A DNA stretch of 64,000 bases from Salibacter halophilus (GTDB lineage: Bacteria > Bacteroidota > Bacteroidia > Flavobacteriales_G > Salibacteraceae): contig NZ_WACR01000001.1 of the NCBI RefSeq assembly GCF_008806325.1, positions 124,001-188,000 on the forward strand. Reading direction: 5' to 3'. Positions 27,294-36,291 of the stretch are shown in pieces. The notes under the pieces are model-generated. The model was not told the origin of the DNA and ran no database searches. It saw only the letters and a list, made by a program, of their open reading frames with translations. The stretch's first letter is position 1. Every line of letters begins with the position of its first letter. The translations under genes were made by a program, and so were the position numbers.

Positions 27294-30200
27294 CTATTCC
27301 AATTCTTCGAGGGAGGTGGCTTCGACCAGTAGATACAAATAAATCAACATTACCTGCGCTCCACATTCGGTTAACCGCGCTTGCCAGTTCTTCATTGTAT
27401 TAATGTTTTCGGCAATAGTGTCCCCCATTGTTTCACCTTCTTCAGTGGGGGACAACGCGGGAACAACGGAAGCTATGGTTTGAACAAAATCCAACTTGTC
27501 AGGATCTTCGGAATCTTTGTACTTGTCGAACACGGTCATTAAGTCTTCCACAAGGTTTGAATGTGTATTGACAGTATCCTCAATCAAGGTGTTTAGCCAG
27601 CTTTCGAGAACACTTGTGTCTGATTCGGGATTGGCATTGCCCGAGAGTTCAAAAAGTTGACTCAGTACTCCTGTACTTATGGTGAGCGTGGAATAACGGT
27701 CGAGCAGGGATTGGGCAAACTCAATCTCTTCGGTTCGCTGAAACAGCCTTATATTGGCTTGTTTCAATGCTTCTGCGGGAACAGGGACGGGTATCCAGCG
27801 GTAGGAAGGTATTTCTTCCAGCTTTCCCTTTTCGAGATCGAACATGCTGAATTTGTAGGCTTGATAAGCGGGAACTTCACCAAGCTGTGATACAACAATC
27901 CAATATTCATCGAACTGATGATCCAATACGGTTCGTTTAAAACTCAAATATGGGCAGGAGCCAACGGATTCGAACAGGATGTTTATCGCCAATTCCAATG
28001 CCGTAAAAGTATCGAGCAGGTTAATGCAATCAGCATGGATGATAACGGTTCTTGGATGTGCTTCCGTGTGGGCAGAAAAGTCAACAGAGTTCAACGCTTC
28101 GTCTGTTTTCTTTTGGCAAGTTTTGTTCAGTCGCTTTAGAAAATCACGTTCAATTTTTTCGAAGGTTTTCGGCCCTTCTTTCGCCAATTTTTTGGGTAGC
28201 TGTTGCATGGGGCAAACGAAGTGCTTCCAGCCATAGGCAAGTGCTGTGATGGCTTGCTTTTCTTTATTTTCCAGTTCTCGAAGTGTTTGTGGGTTGCTAT
28301 ACTTTTCGAAGTGTTTGGTAAAGGCTGCTTGATAGACATTTAGTGCATCGAAGGCTTGTATAAGATTAACCAGCGACATCCGATGCAGTTGCTTTTGTTT
28401 TTCGATTGATATACCTACACGGTCGAATATTGTACGCAGGCTTTGCCAATTAAAAGCGTTTAACGATGAGAAGTAGTTTTTATGCGCATCCTTAAAATCG
28501 CGAAACCTATCGGTAAGCAGCGAGGTTTCTGCTGTGTCGTTTTGGTCTTCGCGTTTGTGGTCTTTGCTGGAATCTTCTGACACTCTTCCGGTAGGGTCTG
28601 AAATGGGTTTTGGAAAGAGTATTTCGTATTCTATTTGATAGGTGTTGTAGGTTATGGCTTCGGTGGCAAATTGGACGATTGGTGTACGACTTCGGTTCTT
28701 TTTGAAATGTTCCTCCAATACACTGACCATCTGCTGCAGATAGCTCGAAAATGCACTCCTGATTTTAAGGGTGTGTGCAACAAATTCCTCCCATGTTTCT
28801 GGACGTTTTTCGTAAACCAGCAGATTAAGAATGAGCGAGTTGATTGAGGTTAGCCAGTAAATAGGGTTGTTCTGTTGTTTGATTTGTGCGCTGGAATCAT
28901 CGAAGTCTGATTCGATGAAATTTGTTTTGTGGCCGTATCCTTTTGCTCCGTGACTATCGAGGTAGGGAAGTGCATAGCGGAGAATGTCGATTATTTCCAG
29001 TTTTCGCTGATGGGCTATGTTTTCACCGGAATCAAAATCTTTAAAAATATCGAGCAGAAAATGAGCCGTTACACTTGTTTCTGATCTTTCGAGATAGGCC
29101 ACGTTTAGTTCCGGGCCAATGCGCTGTAACAGGTTGGGTTCAGCATCAAAAGCAATGATTTTCCCTTCTTCTGAAATTGCGTGTAAACCGAATAATGCTC
29201 TTGAAGCTGCTCCAAGTGATCTTTGATTAACAGCAGCTATGATGGCTTCCCGGTTCAGATGAATTTCTTTATTGGGTGCTAATCGGGCTGTCCAAAAAAG
29301 CAGCTCGCCAAAAGAACTCGCCTCTTGATCGGTGTCGAGGTTTGAAGCGGGAATGCCTGCATTGACTAACCATTGTTGTGCTCGGTTGAAAATACGCTCT
29401 TGCGAAATTTGATGCTCTTCCAGTTTTTGGATTACGGTAGTCCTCGCGTTTTGGAAGTTCTCGTTTTCTGGGAAAAGTGGCATATCGTTCAACATACCCG
29501 TAAAGTCGAGATGGGTGCGAACGTGGAGCAGAAACGAATCCTGTTCATATAGTTCATCCCATAAGGCTTGATGGTCTTCGATTAGTGATTTTACATCTAT
29601 CCAAATGAGCGCGTTTAGCACGTTAACACACCCTGTGTATGTATTGCAATTGATGGTAGGCAGGATGTTGATGATTCGTTCACGGGTACTTGTGTGATAC
29701 CTAAAAACGGAAACGAGGAAAATATAGAGGTCTGGTTCAGCTACTAAGCTGGTACATTGCTCCGCTGTTGCGGCTAACTCCTGTTTGTCAAGATGAAGCA
29801 ACTCGGATATGATACCGGATCGGATGGGGTGTAAACCGGTTAAGGTGGTTTCTTCATCGGAATATCGCAAAAGGTATTCTCGCTCCAGTGTTTTAACCGC
29901 CAGCCGTAATTCCGTAACGATACTGGAGGCAGTAATTTTTGATGCCTGAATACCAGCTCCCATTGCATCGGCAAACCCTACAATCTTGAGCAGGGGAATT
30001 AACCGGGGTTGTTCTTTCTCGATGCGGTCTAATTGTGATTGGATGCGTTCGCGCAGGGTTTCCCCTTGTGTGGTTAAGTAGGTGAACTCTAACAGCGGGC
30101 CTTGCTCTCCAAACTTTATCCAGGCTTCTGCGAATCCGGTGTGGTGTTTGTCAACGGCACGCTGTGTTAACCTTTCATAGATGCTCTCTGCCTCTGTTTT

Positions 30201-31376
30201 GTGAAGCTCCAGCGCAACGTCTCCAAACTGAAAATGCACCCCTTTGTTTGGGGTCTTGTTCCAGTCTTCTTCACGAATTGTTATGAGAAACTTAAAGGCA
30301 TTCGAGCCAACAAAATCTCTCAACAATTCGACCCAATTGGTATTGCCGGGTTTTACATCTATGTAAATGAGTAGCGGGAAATCCAATGAACTGGAAATTG
30401 CGCGCAGTGCGGCAATTTGTTCTGTGGTTTCCTTCCAGCTTAGAGGCATTACTTCGTAGGTTATGCCCCTGTAGTGTTGTCTGATAAATCGGTATGCAAG
30501 CGTGCTTTTTCCCTGTCCTGACGCTCCGTGTATGATGGCAACATGCTGATGCTGAAATGCCTCGTAAACCTCATCCATTTTGGTTTCGCGAGACACATCG
30601 AGACCAGCCAAAATGTGCTTATATGTGGCTCCTACACCTTTGTGAAATCCATTTTCGAGTTCAGGCATTGAAAGGGTGTCTATCTCAACATCCTGAACGG
30701 GTCGAATTGTCCGGTGCAGATGCTGGTGAAAATCTTCGCGTTCAGCTACAAACTTTCCAATGGAATTGAGTTGGTTGAGCAGCGATTCTTGCGAAATGGT
30801 TCCTCCTTTTTCAGCAATTCTCGCAACCCACTGATGCAAAAGGTCTATTCCCGTGTTCGGATTCAATGCCAATGCTCGTTCCTGAATCAGGCGAATGACG
30901 TCATCGATATAGGTTTCTTCATCTACCGAAATGAACGAAGTGTTTTCCTTTAGCGGAATTAGTTCAGGTGAATTGATTTCGAGTTCGGCAAGGCGGGCAG
31001 TGAATTCGTTCTCGGAAGTTGAAGGAGAAAAGAGGTCGGTTAGCCCTTTGCTGATCTTACCAAAGCACACAACTTTTAATTGAGGCGATTCACCTGATTC
31101 ATAAACTTTAGCTGCGCGCAGAAGGCTTTTAGTTATATCAGCGAGGTATAGCATGTCGTTGGTGCTCTTTACCTGTACAAGCTGTTGCAGCTTGTTGTCC
31201 AAATTGCTAACGTCCAAGTCTTCCAACCCTTCGGGTTCGTAAACTAGTCCGCTGTCTAGATTTGAAAGTATTTCCCGAACAGTAAATAGTGTTTGCAAGC
31301 GAAATCCTCGCATTGCTCTTATTGCTCCTGTATTACTATCAGTTAAGTTCTTACTCACAGCCAAAAGATACTTCAT
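27294..31376 (-). CDS. Large STAND-type P-loop NTPase with N-terminal nuclease-like (DUF4297/Cap4-like) domain; putative anti-phage defence protein
   Basis: A 1360-aa protein. Residues 1-120 look like a PD-(D/E)xK nuclease of the DUF4297/Cap4 type: GFRLQTLFTVREIL, then E47-P-E49-G-x-E-D, and Q68-V-K70-S as the QxK motif. An ATPase module follows: Walker A GASGQGKST at 284-292, Walker B LLIYID at 335-340, and FLITIREEDW (TxR-like sensor) at 363-371. About 900 further residues are helical and hydrophilic, as in the sensor part of Avs-like STAND proteins. Family knowledge says such proteins sense a phage product, assemble and cut DNA; that role here is inference. It is the only cargo of an island in ssrA, typical for defence genes. 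Confidence 0.75.
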   Translation of the reverse strand: MKYLLAVSKNLTDSNTGAIRAMRGFRLQTLFTVREILSNLDSGLVYEPEGLEDLDVSNLDNKLQQLVQVKSTNDMLYLADITKSLLRAAKVYESGESPQLKVVCFGKISKGLTDLFSPSTSENEFTARLAELEINSPELIPLKENTSFISVDEETYIDDVIRLIQERALALNPNTGIDLLHQWVARIAEKGGTISQESLLNQLNSIGKFVAEREDFHQHLHRTIRPVQDVEIDTLSMPELENGFHKGVGATYKHILAGLDVSRETKMDEVYEAFQHQHVAIIHGASGQGKSTLAYRFIRQHYRGITYEVMPLSWKETTEQIAALRAISSSLDFPLLIYIDVKPGNTNWVELLRDFVGSNAFKFLITIREEDWNKTPNKGVHFQFGDVALELHKTEAESIYERLTQRAVDKHHTGFAEAWIKFGEQGPLLEFTYLTTQGETLRERIQSQLDRIEKEQPRLIPLLKIVGFADAMGAGIQASKITASSIVTELRLAVKTLEREYLLRYSDEETTLTGLHPIRSGIISELLHLDKQELAATAEQCTSLVAEPDLYIFLVSVFRYHTSTRERIINILPTINCNTYTGCVNVLNALIWIDVKSLIEDHQALWDELYEQDSFLLHVRTHLDFTGMLNDMPLFPENENFQNARTTVIQKLEEHQISQERIFNRAQQWLVNAGIPASNLDTDQEASSFGELLFWTARLAPNKEIHLNREAIIAAVNQRSLGAASRALFGLHAISEEGKIIAFDAEPNLLQRIGPELNVAYLERSETSVTAHFLLDIFKDFDSGENIAHQRKLEIIDILRYALPYLDSHGAKGYGHKTNFIESDFDDSSAQIKQQNNPIYWLTSINSLILNLLVYEKRPETWEEFVAHTLKIRSAFSSYLQQMVSVLEEHFKKNRSRTPIVQFATEAITYNTYQIEYEILFPKPISDPTGRVSEDSSKDHKREDQNDTAETSLLTDRFRDFKDAHKNYFSSLNAFNWQSLRTIFDRVGISIEKQKQLHRMSLVNLIQAFDALNVYQAAFTKHFEKYSNPQTLRELENKEKQAITALAYGWKHFVCPMQQLPKKLAKEGPKTFEKIERDFLKRLNKTCQKKTDEALNSVDFSAHTEAHPRTVIIHADCINLLDTFTALELAINILFESVGSCPYLSFKRTVLDHQFDEYWIVVSQLGEVPAYQAYKFSMFDLEKGKLEEIPSYRWIPVPVPAEALKQANIRLFQRTEEIEFAQSLLDRYSTLTISTGVLSQLFELSGNANPESDTSVLESWLNTLIEDTVNTHSNLVEDLMTVFDKYKDSEDPDKLDFVQTIASVVPALSPTEEGETMGDTIAENINTMKNWQARLTECGAQVMLIYLYLLVEATSLEELE

Positions 31377-31487
31377 ATATGCTCCATATCAAAGCAGAGT
31401 ATAATTCAAGCGCTGAATAAGTTGTTATGATATCAGCACTGCACAATTTTCCAATCCCTTCTTTACCAATGTTTGCATTAAAACACA

Positions 31488-31540
31488 CCCTCCGGCTCCA
31501 CAACTCAACCTCCATCGTCATGATGTGAGGTTTTTTGTTT
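31488..31540 (+). repeat. 53-bp direct repeat (attR-like) with duplicate ssrA terminator
   Basis: A perfect copy of 27080-27132 with no tmRNA body in front of it. It includes a second copy of the terminator hairpin (31507-31540) and marks the right end of the island. Confidence 0.95.
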
Positions 31541-31658
31541 CCATAAAAACTCACAAGTAAGACGGCACTGTTCCTACATCCAAATTGCCCTTTCAGCAAC
31601 CCACCAAATTTCTTAACCTAAAACTCATTACTTTTGACTGAAGTCAATCAGGAAGCAA

Positions 31659-32408
31659 ATGAAAATAGCCATCATCGATGATGAAGCCAAAGCGCGAAGC
31701 TTGCTCGAACATCTCATCAAACAAAATTGTAACGACATTGAAGATATTTTCATGGCAGATGATCTCAAAAGTGGTGTGGATCTGATCAAAAAAGAAAAAC
31801 CCAGGCTCGTATTTCTCGATATCGAAATGCCCAGGGAACAGGGCATTGAAATCCTCAACTATTTTGACGATGAAGAGATTGATTTTGAAATTGTCTTTAC
31901 TACAGCTTATTCTGATTATGCGCTCCAGGCCTTTGAAATGAATGCTGTCGATTACCTTTTGAAACCAATACGCCCCAAAAGACTCAAAGAGGTTGTGGAA
32001 CGCGTTCAGGATTCCTTTAATAAAAACGATATTCAAACGAGACTTGAAGAATTGAAGACCTCTCTTCAAAACCAAAACTTTGATAAGATTGGTCTCCCCG
32101 TTCAGGATGGGATCATTTTTATTCCGCTCAAAGAAATCATTCACCTGGAAGCTGATGGTATGTACACAAACGTTTATCAAAATGAATGTGACAAACTTGT
32201 TGTATCCAAGCCACTCAAGTTTTTTGAGCACCTTCTTCAATCTGGAAAAACATTTTACCGCCCGCACAGATCTCATATTTTCAATCTCACTTTCCTCAAG
32301 CAATACGTGAGAAGAGACGGTAATTACATCGTTTTGGAAAATGATGCCGTTCTGCCAATCTCAAAAGACAAACGCGAAGAGTTTTTACAAATCGTATCGT
32401 CAATTTGA
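31659..32408 (+). CDS. LytTR-family response regulator
   Basis: A 249-aa two-component regulator. The receiver domain (residues 1-120) has the acidic pair in IIDDEAKA, the phospho-acceptor Asp in RLVFLDIEMPREQG (about D54), TTAYSDYALQAFEMNAVDYLLKPI with the switch Thr and Lys. A LytTR DNA-binding domain (about 140-245) has IIHLEADGMYTNVY and FYRPHRSHIFNL. Its stop TGA overlaps the TTG start of the next gene, so the kinase is coupled. The gene lies just outside the right border of the ssrA island. Confidence 0.92.
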   Translation: MKIAIIDDEAKARSLLEHLIKQNCNDIEDIFMADDLKSGVDLIKKEKPRLVFLDIEMPREQGIEILNYFDDEEIDFEIVFTTAYSDYALQAFEMNAVDYLLKPIRPKRLKEVVERVQDSFNKNDIQTRLEELKTSLQNQNFDKIGLPVQDGIIFIPLKEIIHLEADGMYTNVYQNECDKLVVSKPLKFFEHLLQSGKTFYRPHRSHIFNLTFLKQYVRRDGNYIVLENDAVLPISKDKREEFLQIVSSI

Positions 32409-35326
32409 AAAAGCTGATTTACATATTCAGTATCATTTTGATTTCTACTATTGCCGGATATAGCCAGCAATACAACCACTACAGCTTCAACAAACTATAC
32501 GATTTTGATGTCAACACTATTTATGACATTGAACAATCCAAAAACGGACATATGTGGATTGGAACAGATGAAGGTCTGTTTCATTTCAACGGAGTATCGT
32601 TTAAACATCACAACCACCCACTTTATAACAGTGAGTACACAAACATCAAAGAAGATACTGCAGGTGGTATTTGGTTCACAAACTTTGGTGGTCAATTATT
32701 CAGGTTGATAAACGATTCAATCGAAGTGGTGGTTAAAAACGAAGAGGATAATGATTTTATCGCTGTCTATTACCTGTCAGAATTTCCCAATGTATTTTAC
32801 TCCTGTAACCGAAACAGAATAATTACTAAACTCCAGTTTGAAACCAAAGAACAAACAAACATCTACACCTCTCAAAAAACGGAGATCATAGCCCCTCAAA
32901 GTGAAAAAGATGGAAAGATTCATGTATTTGAGAGAAGAGGTAATACCCTAATTCAATGGTTGATAAATCTAAAAACAGCTCAGGTTGATTCTTTGGGGAG
33001 TTATGAGTTAGAAGACAGAGTTTTTGGAACGGTGAGGATGATGTATATCGATGAAAAACCCACAATTTCTGTAACGTATAAAAAACTGAATTTCATCACT
33101 CTAACCCAAAGCGCTGATACCATTCTCACCCACCCAACGAGCTCTTACGAATTTAATACTATTCAAAAAATCAATGGAGATTTATTTCTTCTTACCAAGC
33201 AATCGTTAATACTGCTCGACAAGAACAAACCGCAAAAACTGCTGTCAAACTACAGCCATTCATGTTTAGAAAAGGACAATGAGGGTAACCTTTGGATTGG
33301 GACGCTAAAAGAGGGAATCATGATCGTTCCCAATCGAAATATTCAACACCGCGAAATTGCTGATGATGACATTTACGAATCTGTTCAGGATAAAAACCAA
33401 AATATCTACTTCAATTCTTCACAGGGTAAGTTTTATAAACTGGAATATCCGTATCGGTCAGAGCCGAAGCTATTAGCCAACAATACTCCGGTAGCCTCAA
33501 TGCTTTACGACTCTATTCGAAATAGGATATACATAGGAACACAATCTGGTTTTTATGATTTAAAACAAAAAAAGTACATCCAAAATGAAACGCAGCGAGG
33601 CAGGTTTAAGCAATCGGTTTTCATTGATCAAAATACTGTTTTAAGCTCAACATCTGTTGGTTGCAAACTCCACAACTTATCGAAAAGGCCTTATCCGGTT
33701 TTTGATAACCTGAGTTCTGACAACAAAAAGAGCTGGACAGAGAAGAACCAAATTAACCTCCGCAACAAACGTGCGCTGAATGTAGGAATATCAAAAGAGA
33801 GAAAGTATATCTATGTCGATTATATTGATGGTTTGCATGTTTATCACAATAGTGATGATGAATTGAAAGTATTCCACGACAAAAAACCGATTCTCACATC
33901 AGCCTTATACCCTGCTGAGAATGGCACATGGGTAGCAACAAAAGAGCGAAAACTACTAAAAATTGAATTTGATAGTGTGGTGAAATCTCTCGATTTACCA
34001 GCCACTGTTGATGGCTTTGATAAATGGGAAAATTACTTATTCGCATTCAACAACAAAGCCATTTACAGGATTAATACTGACACGGAGAGTGTTGAAACAA
34101 TTGATATCCATGATGGCCTGCAACGCGATAACATCAACAGTTTATTTATCGTGAACGATACCGTTTACGCTGTAGGAGCGCATAAAATTCAGCTGTTCCC
34201 GTGTTCGGTTCTGACCGAAAATAGAATAAAACCATCTGTCGAGCTTTCAAAGATTCAGGTATTTGATAAAACTCAGCCGCTCGGTAAATTGAATAAGCTC
34301 AGTCACGATCAAAACAACATTACGTTTCACTTCAACGCCATTTCATTTAGGAGTCAAAAGTCACTAACCTATCAATACAGACTCAAAGAGATACAGCCTA
34401 GTTGGACATCTACAACGAGCGATGCACCTCAGGCCCAGTTCTCCAGACTTGCACCCGGTGAATACACAATGGAGTACAGAGCCTGCAATGAAGACAATTA
34501 TTGTTCAGATCCAAAAAGTGTGAGTTTCAGAATTAAGCCAGCGTTTTATCAAACCTGGTGGTTCATCGTACTGCTGATTGGCTCAATAGTAACGGTATTA
34601 TTGCTCTTCTTTAGATGGTTCCTGCACAACGAGAGACAAAAAAATGCTTTTACCCAAAACAAAAAGGACCTCGAAAGAAAAGTGTATAAAGCCCGAATAT
34701 CAGCTATTCGGTCGCAAATGAATCCGCATTTCATGTTCAATGCACTCAATACAATTCAGGAATTTATCATTACGAATCAACAAAATATCGCCAGCGAATA
34801 CCTTGCCGATTTTGCTGATTTGATGCGCAAATACCTTGAACAGAGCAAGAATGAAAAAATCAGCTTGCAAGATGAAATTGAAACACTTGAGATTTATTTA
34901 AAACTGGAAAACCTCAGGTTTGAAGAATCACTTGAGTATTCTATTTACACTGATCCGCAAATCAATCCCTACGAGAGCTACATTCCGGTAATGCTACTTC
35001 AACCGTTTATTGAAAACAGTATAAAGCACGGATTGCTTCACAAATCTGATAATCGAAAATTATCGATCAGATTTGAAAACCTCGATGAAAACCGAATCAA
35101 GTGCATCATTGAAGATAACGGAATAGGCCGAAAAGCATCTGCTGACATCAATAAATCGCGCTTTAAGCATCAATCATTTGCAACAAAAGCACTAAACGAA
35201 AGATTATCGTTACTCAACAATGAAACGAGCGATCAAATAGAGCTCAATATCACAGATCTCTACGAAGGAGATGAGTCGGGCGGAACCAGGGTTGAGATCA
35301 TTTTCAATAAAACCATCAACAAGTAA
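32405..35326 (+). CDS. Sensor histidine kinase with periplasmic two-component-regulator propeller (LytS/YehU-type kinase domain)
   Basis: A 973-aa membrane sensor. A signal peptide (MKKLIYIFSIILISTIAGYSQ) leads to a periplasmic beta-propeller with motifs such as NGHMWIGTDEGLFHFNG and GNLWIGTLKEG, then a Y_Y_Y-like Ig domain (about 635-705). One membrane helix (WWFIVLLIGSIVTVLLLFF) follows, and a cytoplasmic His_kinase domain with SQMNPHFMFNALNTIQEF (phospho-His) and an ATPase with LLQPFIENSIKHG. The start is a TTG at 32405, overlapping the regulator stop. It likely phosphorylates the LytTR regulator; the ligand is unknown. Confidence 0.92.
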   Translation: MKKLIYIFSIILISTIAGYSQQYNHYSFNKLYDFDVNTIYDIEQSKNGHMWIGTDEGLFHFNGVSFKHHNHPLYNSEYTNIKEDTAGGIWFTNFGGQLFRLINDSIEVVVKNEEDNDFIAVYYLSEFPNVFYSCNRNRIITKLQFETKEQTNIYTSQKTEIIAPQSEKDGKIHVFERRGNTLIQWLINLKTAQVDSLGSYELEDRVFGTVRMMYIDEKPTISVTYKKLNFITLTQSADTILTHPTSSYEFNTIQKINGDLFLLTKQSLILLDKNKPQKLLSNYSHSCLEKDNEGNLWIGTLKEGIMIVPNRNIQHREIADDDIYESVQDKNQNIYFNSSQGKFYKLEYPYRSEPKLLANNTPVASMLYDSIRNRIYIGTQSGFYDLKQKKYIQNETQRGRFKQSVFIDQNTVLSSTSVGCKLHNLSKRPYPVFDNLSSDNKKSWTEKNQINLRNKRALNVGISKERKYIYVDYIDGLHVYHNSDDELKVFHDKKPILTSALYPAENGTWVATKERKLLKIEFDSVVKSLDLPATVDGFDKWENYLFAFNNKAIYRINTDTESVETIDIHDGLQRDNINSLFIVNDTVYAVGAHKIQLFPCSVLTENRIKPSVELSKIQVFDKTQPLGKLNKLSHDQNNITFHFNAISFRSQKSLTYQYRLKEIQPSWTSTTSDAPQAQFSRLAPGEYTMEYRACNEDNYCSDPKSVSFRIKPAFYQTWWFIVLLIGSIVTVLLLFFRWFLHNERQKNAFTQNKKDLERKVYKARISAIRSQMNPHFMFNALNTIQEFIITNQQNIASEYLADFADLMRKYLEQSKNEKISLQDEIETLEIYLKLENLRFEESLEYSIYTDPQINPYESYIPVMLLQPFIENSIKHGLLHKSDNRKLSIRFENLDENRIKCIIEDNGIGRKASADINKSRFKHQSFATKALNERLSLLNNETSDQIELNITDLYEGDESGGTRVEIIFNKTINK

Positions 35327-35458
35327 GACTTTCAGAAACTGATAAGTGCAATTCACAAGTTGGGCTACTCATTATTGTATTGATGATCATTTATTTGTCT
35401 TCAACAAACTGAAAATTCTCTTAACCTAACAAAACAAGCCCTACAACACTATGATTAC

Positions 35459-35676
35459 TAAACCGGAGGACAATTTGTAGCAATACGTATAAGGAACAAC
35501 TGTAAAGCCGTGCGAACCTTAGATTTTAGCTCAAGTTTGGCAATTAACTTTTCGATCAGATCACACTTGCAAATTTTGAGCTAGCGGTTTTAATTTCTTG
35601 TGAGGCGGTAGTTTCTTCATAACCCTCTGGTATAAGTGCGAGGAAAGTCGGTGCGTAAGAGTACCGGCTTTTTTTG
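35459..35676 (+). ncRNA. Structured intergenic RNA candidate, possibly 6S-like (6S-Flavo)
   Basis: This lies in the 365-bp gap after the histidine kinase. ACCGGAGG (35462-35469) can pair with CCTCTGGT (35624-35631) to close a long rod; inside, AAGCCG (35505-35510) pairs with CGGTTT (35585-35590), and TAGCTCAA (35527-35534) pairs with TTGAGCTA (35576-35583), continued by TTTG/CAAA and CAA/TTG. A strong terminator follows. A rod of about 175 nt with internal bubbles resembles 6S RNA, for which Bacteroidota have a separate family (6S-Flavo); this identity is unproven. No convincing TAnnTTTG box was found upstream. Confidence 0.55.
35644..35676 (+). terminator. Terminator of the intergenic RNA
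   Basis: AAAGTCGGTGC pairs with GTACCGGCTTT (two G-T wobbles), loop GTAAGA, followed by a run of T. It points rightwards, so it ends a plus-strand transcript and not the toxin-antitoxin operon. Confidence 0.8.
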
Positions 35677-35691
35677 TCGTCCTAAAATCAG

Positions 35692-36000
35692 TTACGTTTT
35701 TTTCTTATGAAGTTTTCCACTGGAATCCTGCCTATCATCCCAAAAAGAAAGAACAGTAAGGACCTCACTTGATGCTTCATAAATTATTGAGTAGTTATCG
35801 ACAATAAAAGTTCTTGAACTATTATCCTGATTTTCTAATCCCATTTTAGGGTTTACTGCTAACAACTCTGTAATATGTTCAATCGTATTTGTGAGCTTAA
35901 GAGAATAAGCTACACTTTGATTTTTTTCAGTGTAATAAGCAAGAACTTTTGTGAATTCTTGCTGAGCTCTAGACGACCAAACTATTTTTCTTTTAGCCAT
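35692..36000 (-). CDS. RelE/ParE-superfamily toxin
   Basis: A 102-aa toxin of a type II toxin-antitoxin pair. Seen: KIVWSSRAQQEFTKVLAYYTEKNQSVAYSL and TFIVDNYSIIYEASSEVLTVLSFWDDRQDS, the alpha-hairpin plus sheet pattern of ParE/RelE toxins. ParE members poison gyrase and RelE members cut mRNA on the ribosome; the sequence does not decide, though the long N-terminal helices favour ParE. It is the second gene of the pair, starting within the last 19 bp of the antitoxin. Confidence 0.85.
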   Translation of the reverse strand: MAKRKIVWSSRAQQEFTKVLAYYTEKNQSVAYSLKLTNTIEHITELLAVNPKMGLENQDNSSRTFIVDNYSIIYEASSEVLTVLSFWDDRQDSSGKLHKKKT

Positions 36001-36218
36001 GAGCGAACCTCAGTCATGAACTCTTTCTGATCCTTGTATTCCCCATTCTCAATTTGTTTACGGCTAATTTCTACACTCTTTTTTTGCTCCTCATTGAGTT
36101 GATACTTCTCCTCAGTTTTTGAAGCTGCTATCAATGATTGAATGGCCTTCAGTAATTGGGGATCTTCGAGAGTCCTTATTTGATCGATTATGCTTTTTTG
36201 GATTTCAGCAACTTTCAT
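35982..36218 (-). CDS. Antitoxin of the ParE/RelE-type pair
   Basis: A 78-aa acidic/helical protein directly upstream of the toxin and overlapping it by 19 bp. The C-terminal half (EEQKKSVEISRKQIENGEYKDQKEFMTEVRSWL) has the spacing of antitoxin tails seen with ParE toxins in Bacteroidota. Such antitoxins usually bind and silence the toxin and may repress their own operon. The identity rests on the pairing and size. Confidence 0.8.
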   Translation of the reverse strand: MKVAEIQKSIIDQIRTLEDPQLLKAIQSLIAASKTEEKYQLNEEQKKSVEISRKQIENGEYKDQKEFMTEVRSWLKEK

Positions 36219-36291
36219 GGTATAAAGATATAATTAAGTATGTTAAGATAAAACGAGGAAATAACTTCACAGTTACTACGTTTACAACTAC

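Larger units (their letters stand above)
27133..31540. mobile_element. 4.4-kb genomic island in ssrA carrying a single STAND NTPase gene, no integrase
   Basis: The region between and including one of the two 53-bp repeats. It holds only one gene (27294-31376, minus strand) plus 161 bp at the ssrA side and 111 bp at the far side. No recombinase, transposase or phage gene is visible in any frame, so movement must depend on an integrase supplied elsewhere or lost. The left spacer 27133-27293 is AT-rich with a weak dyad (GTTAT...ATAAC near 27177-27201). The exact crossover point inside the 53 bp cannot be told. Confidence 0.85.

Noticed and set aside
31351-31599. 82-aa minus-strand ORF across the right border of the island
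   Set aside because: It reads through the 53-bp repeat and terminator and overlaps the start of the STAND gene; no domain and no signal.
35635-35660. GAGGAAAGTCGGTGCG resembling the 5' core of RNase P RNA
   Set aside because: The rest of RNase P RNA (other helices and the ACAGAA core) is missing and the string runs into a terminator.
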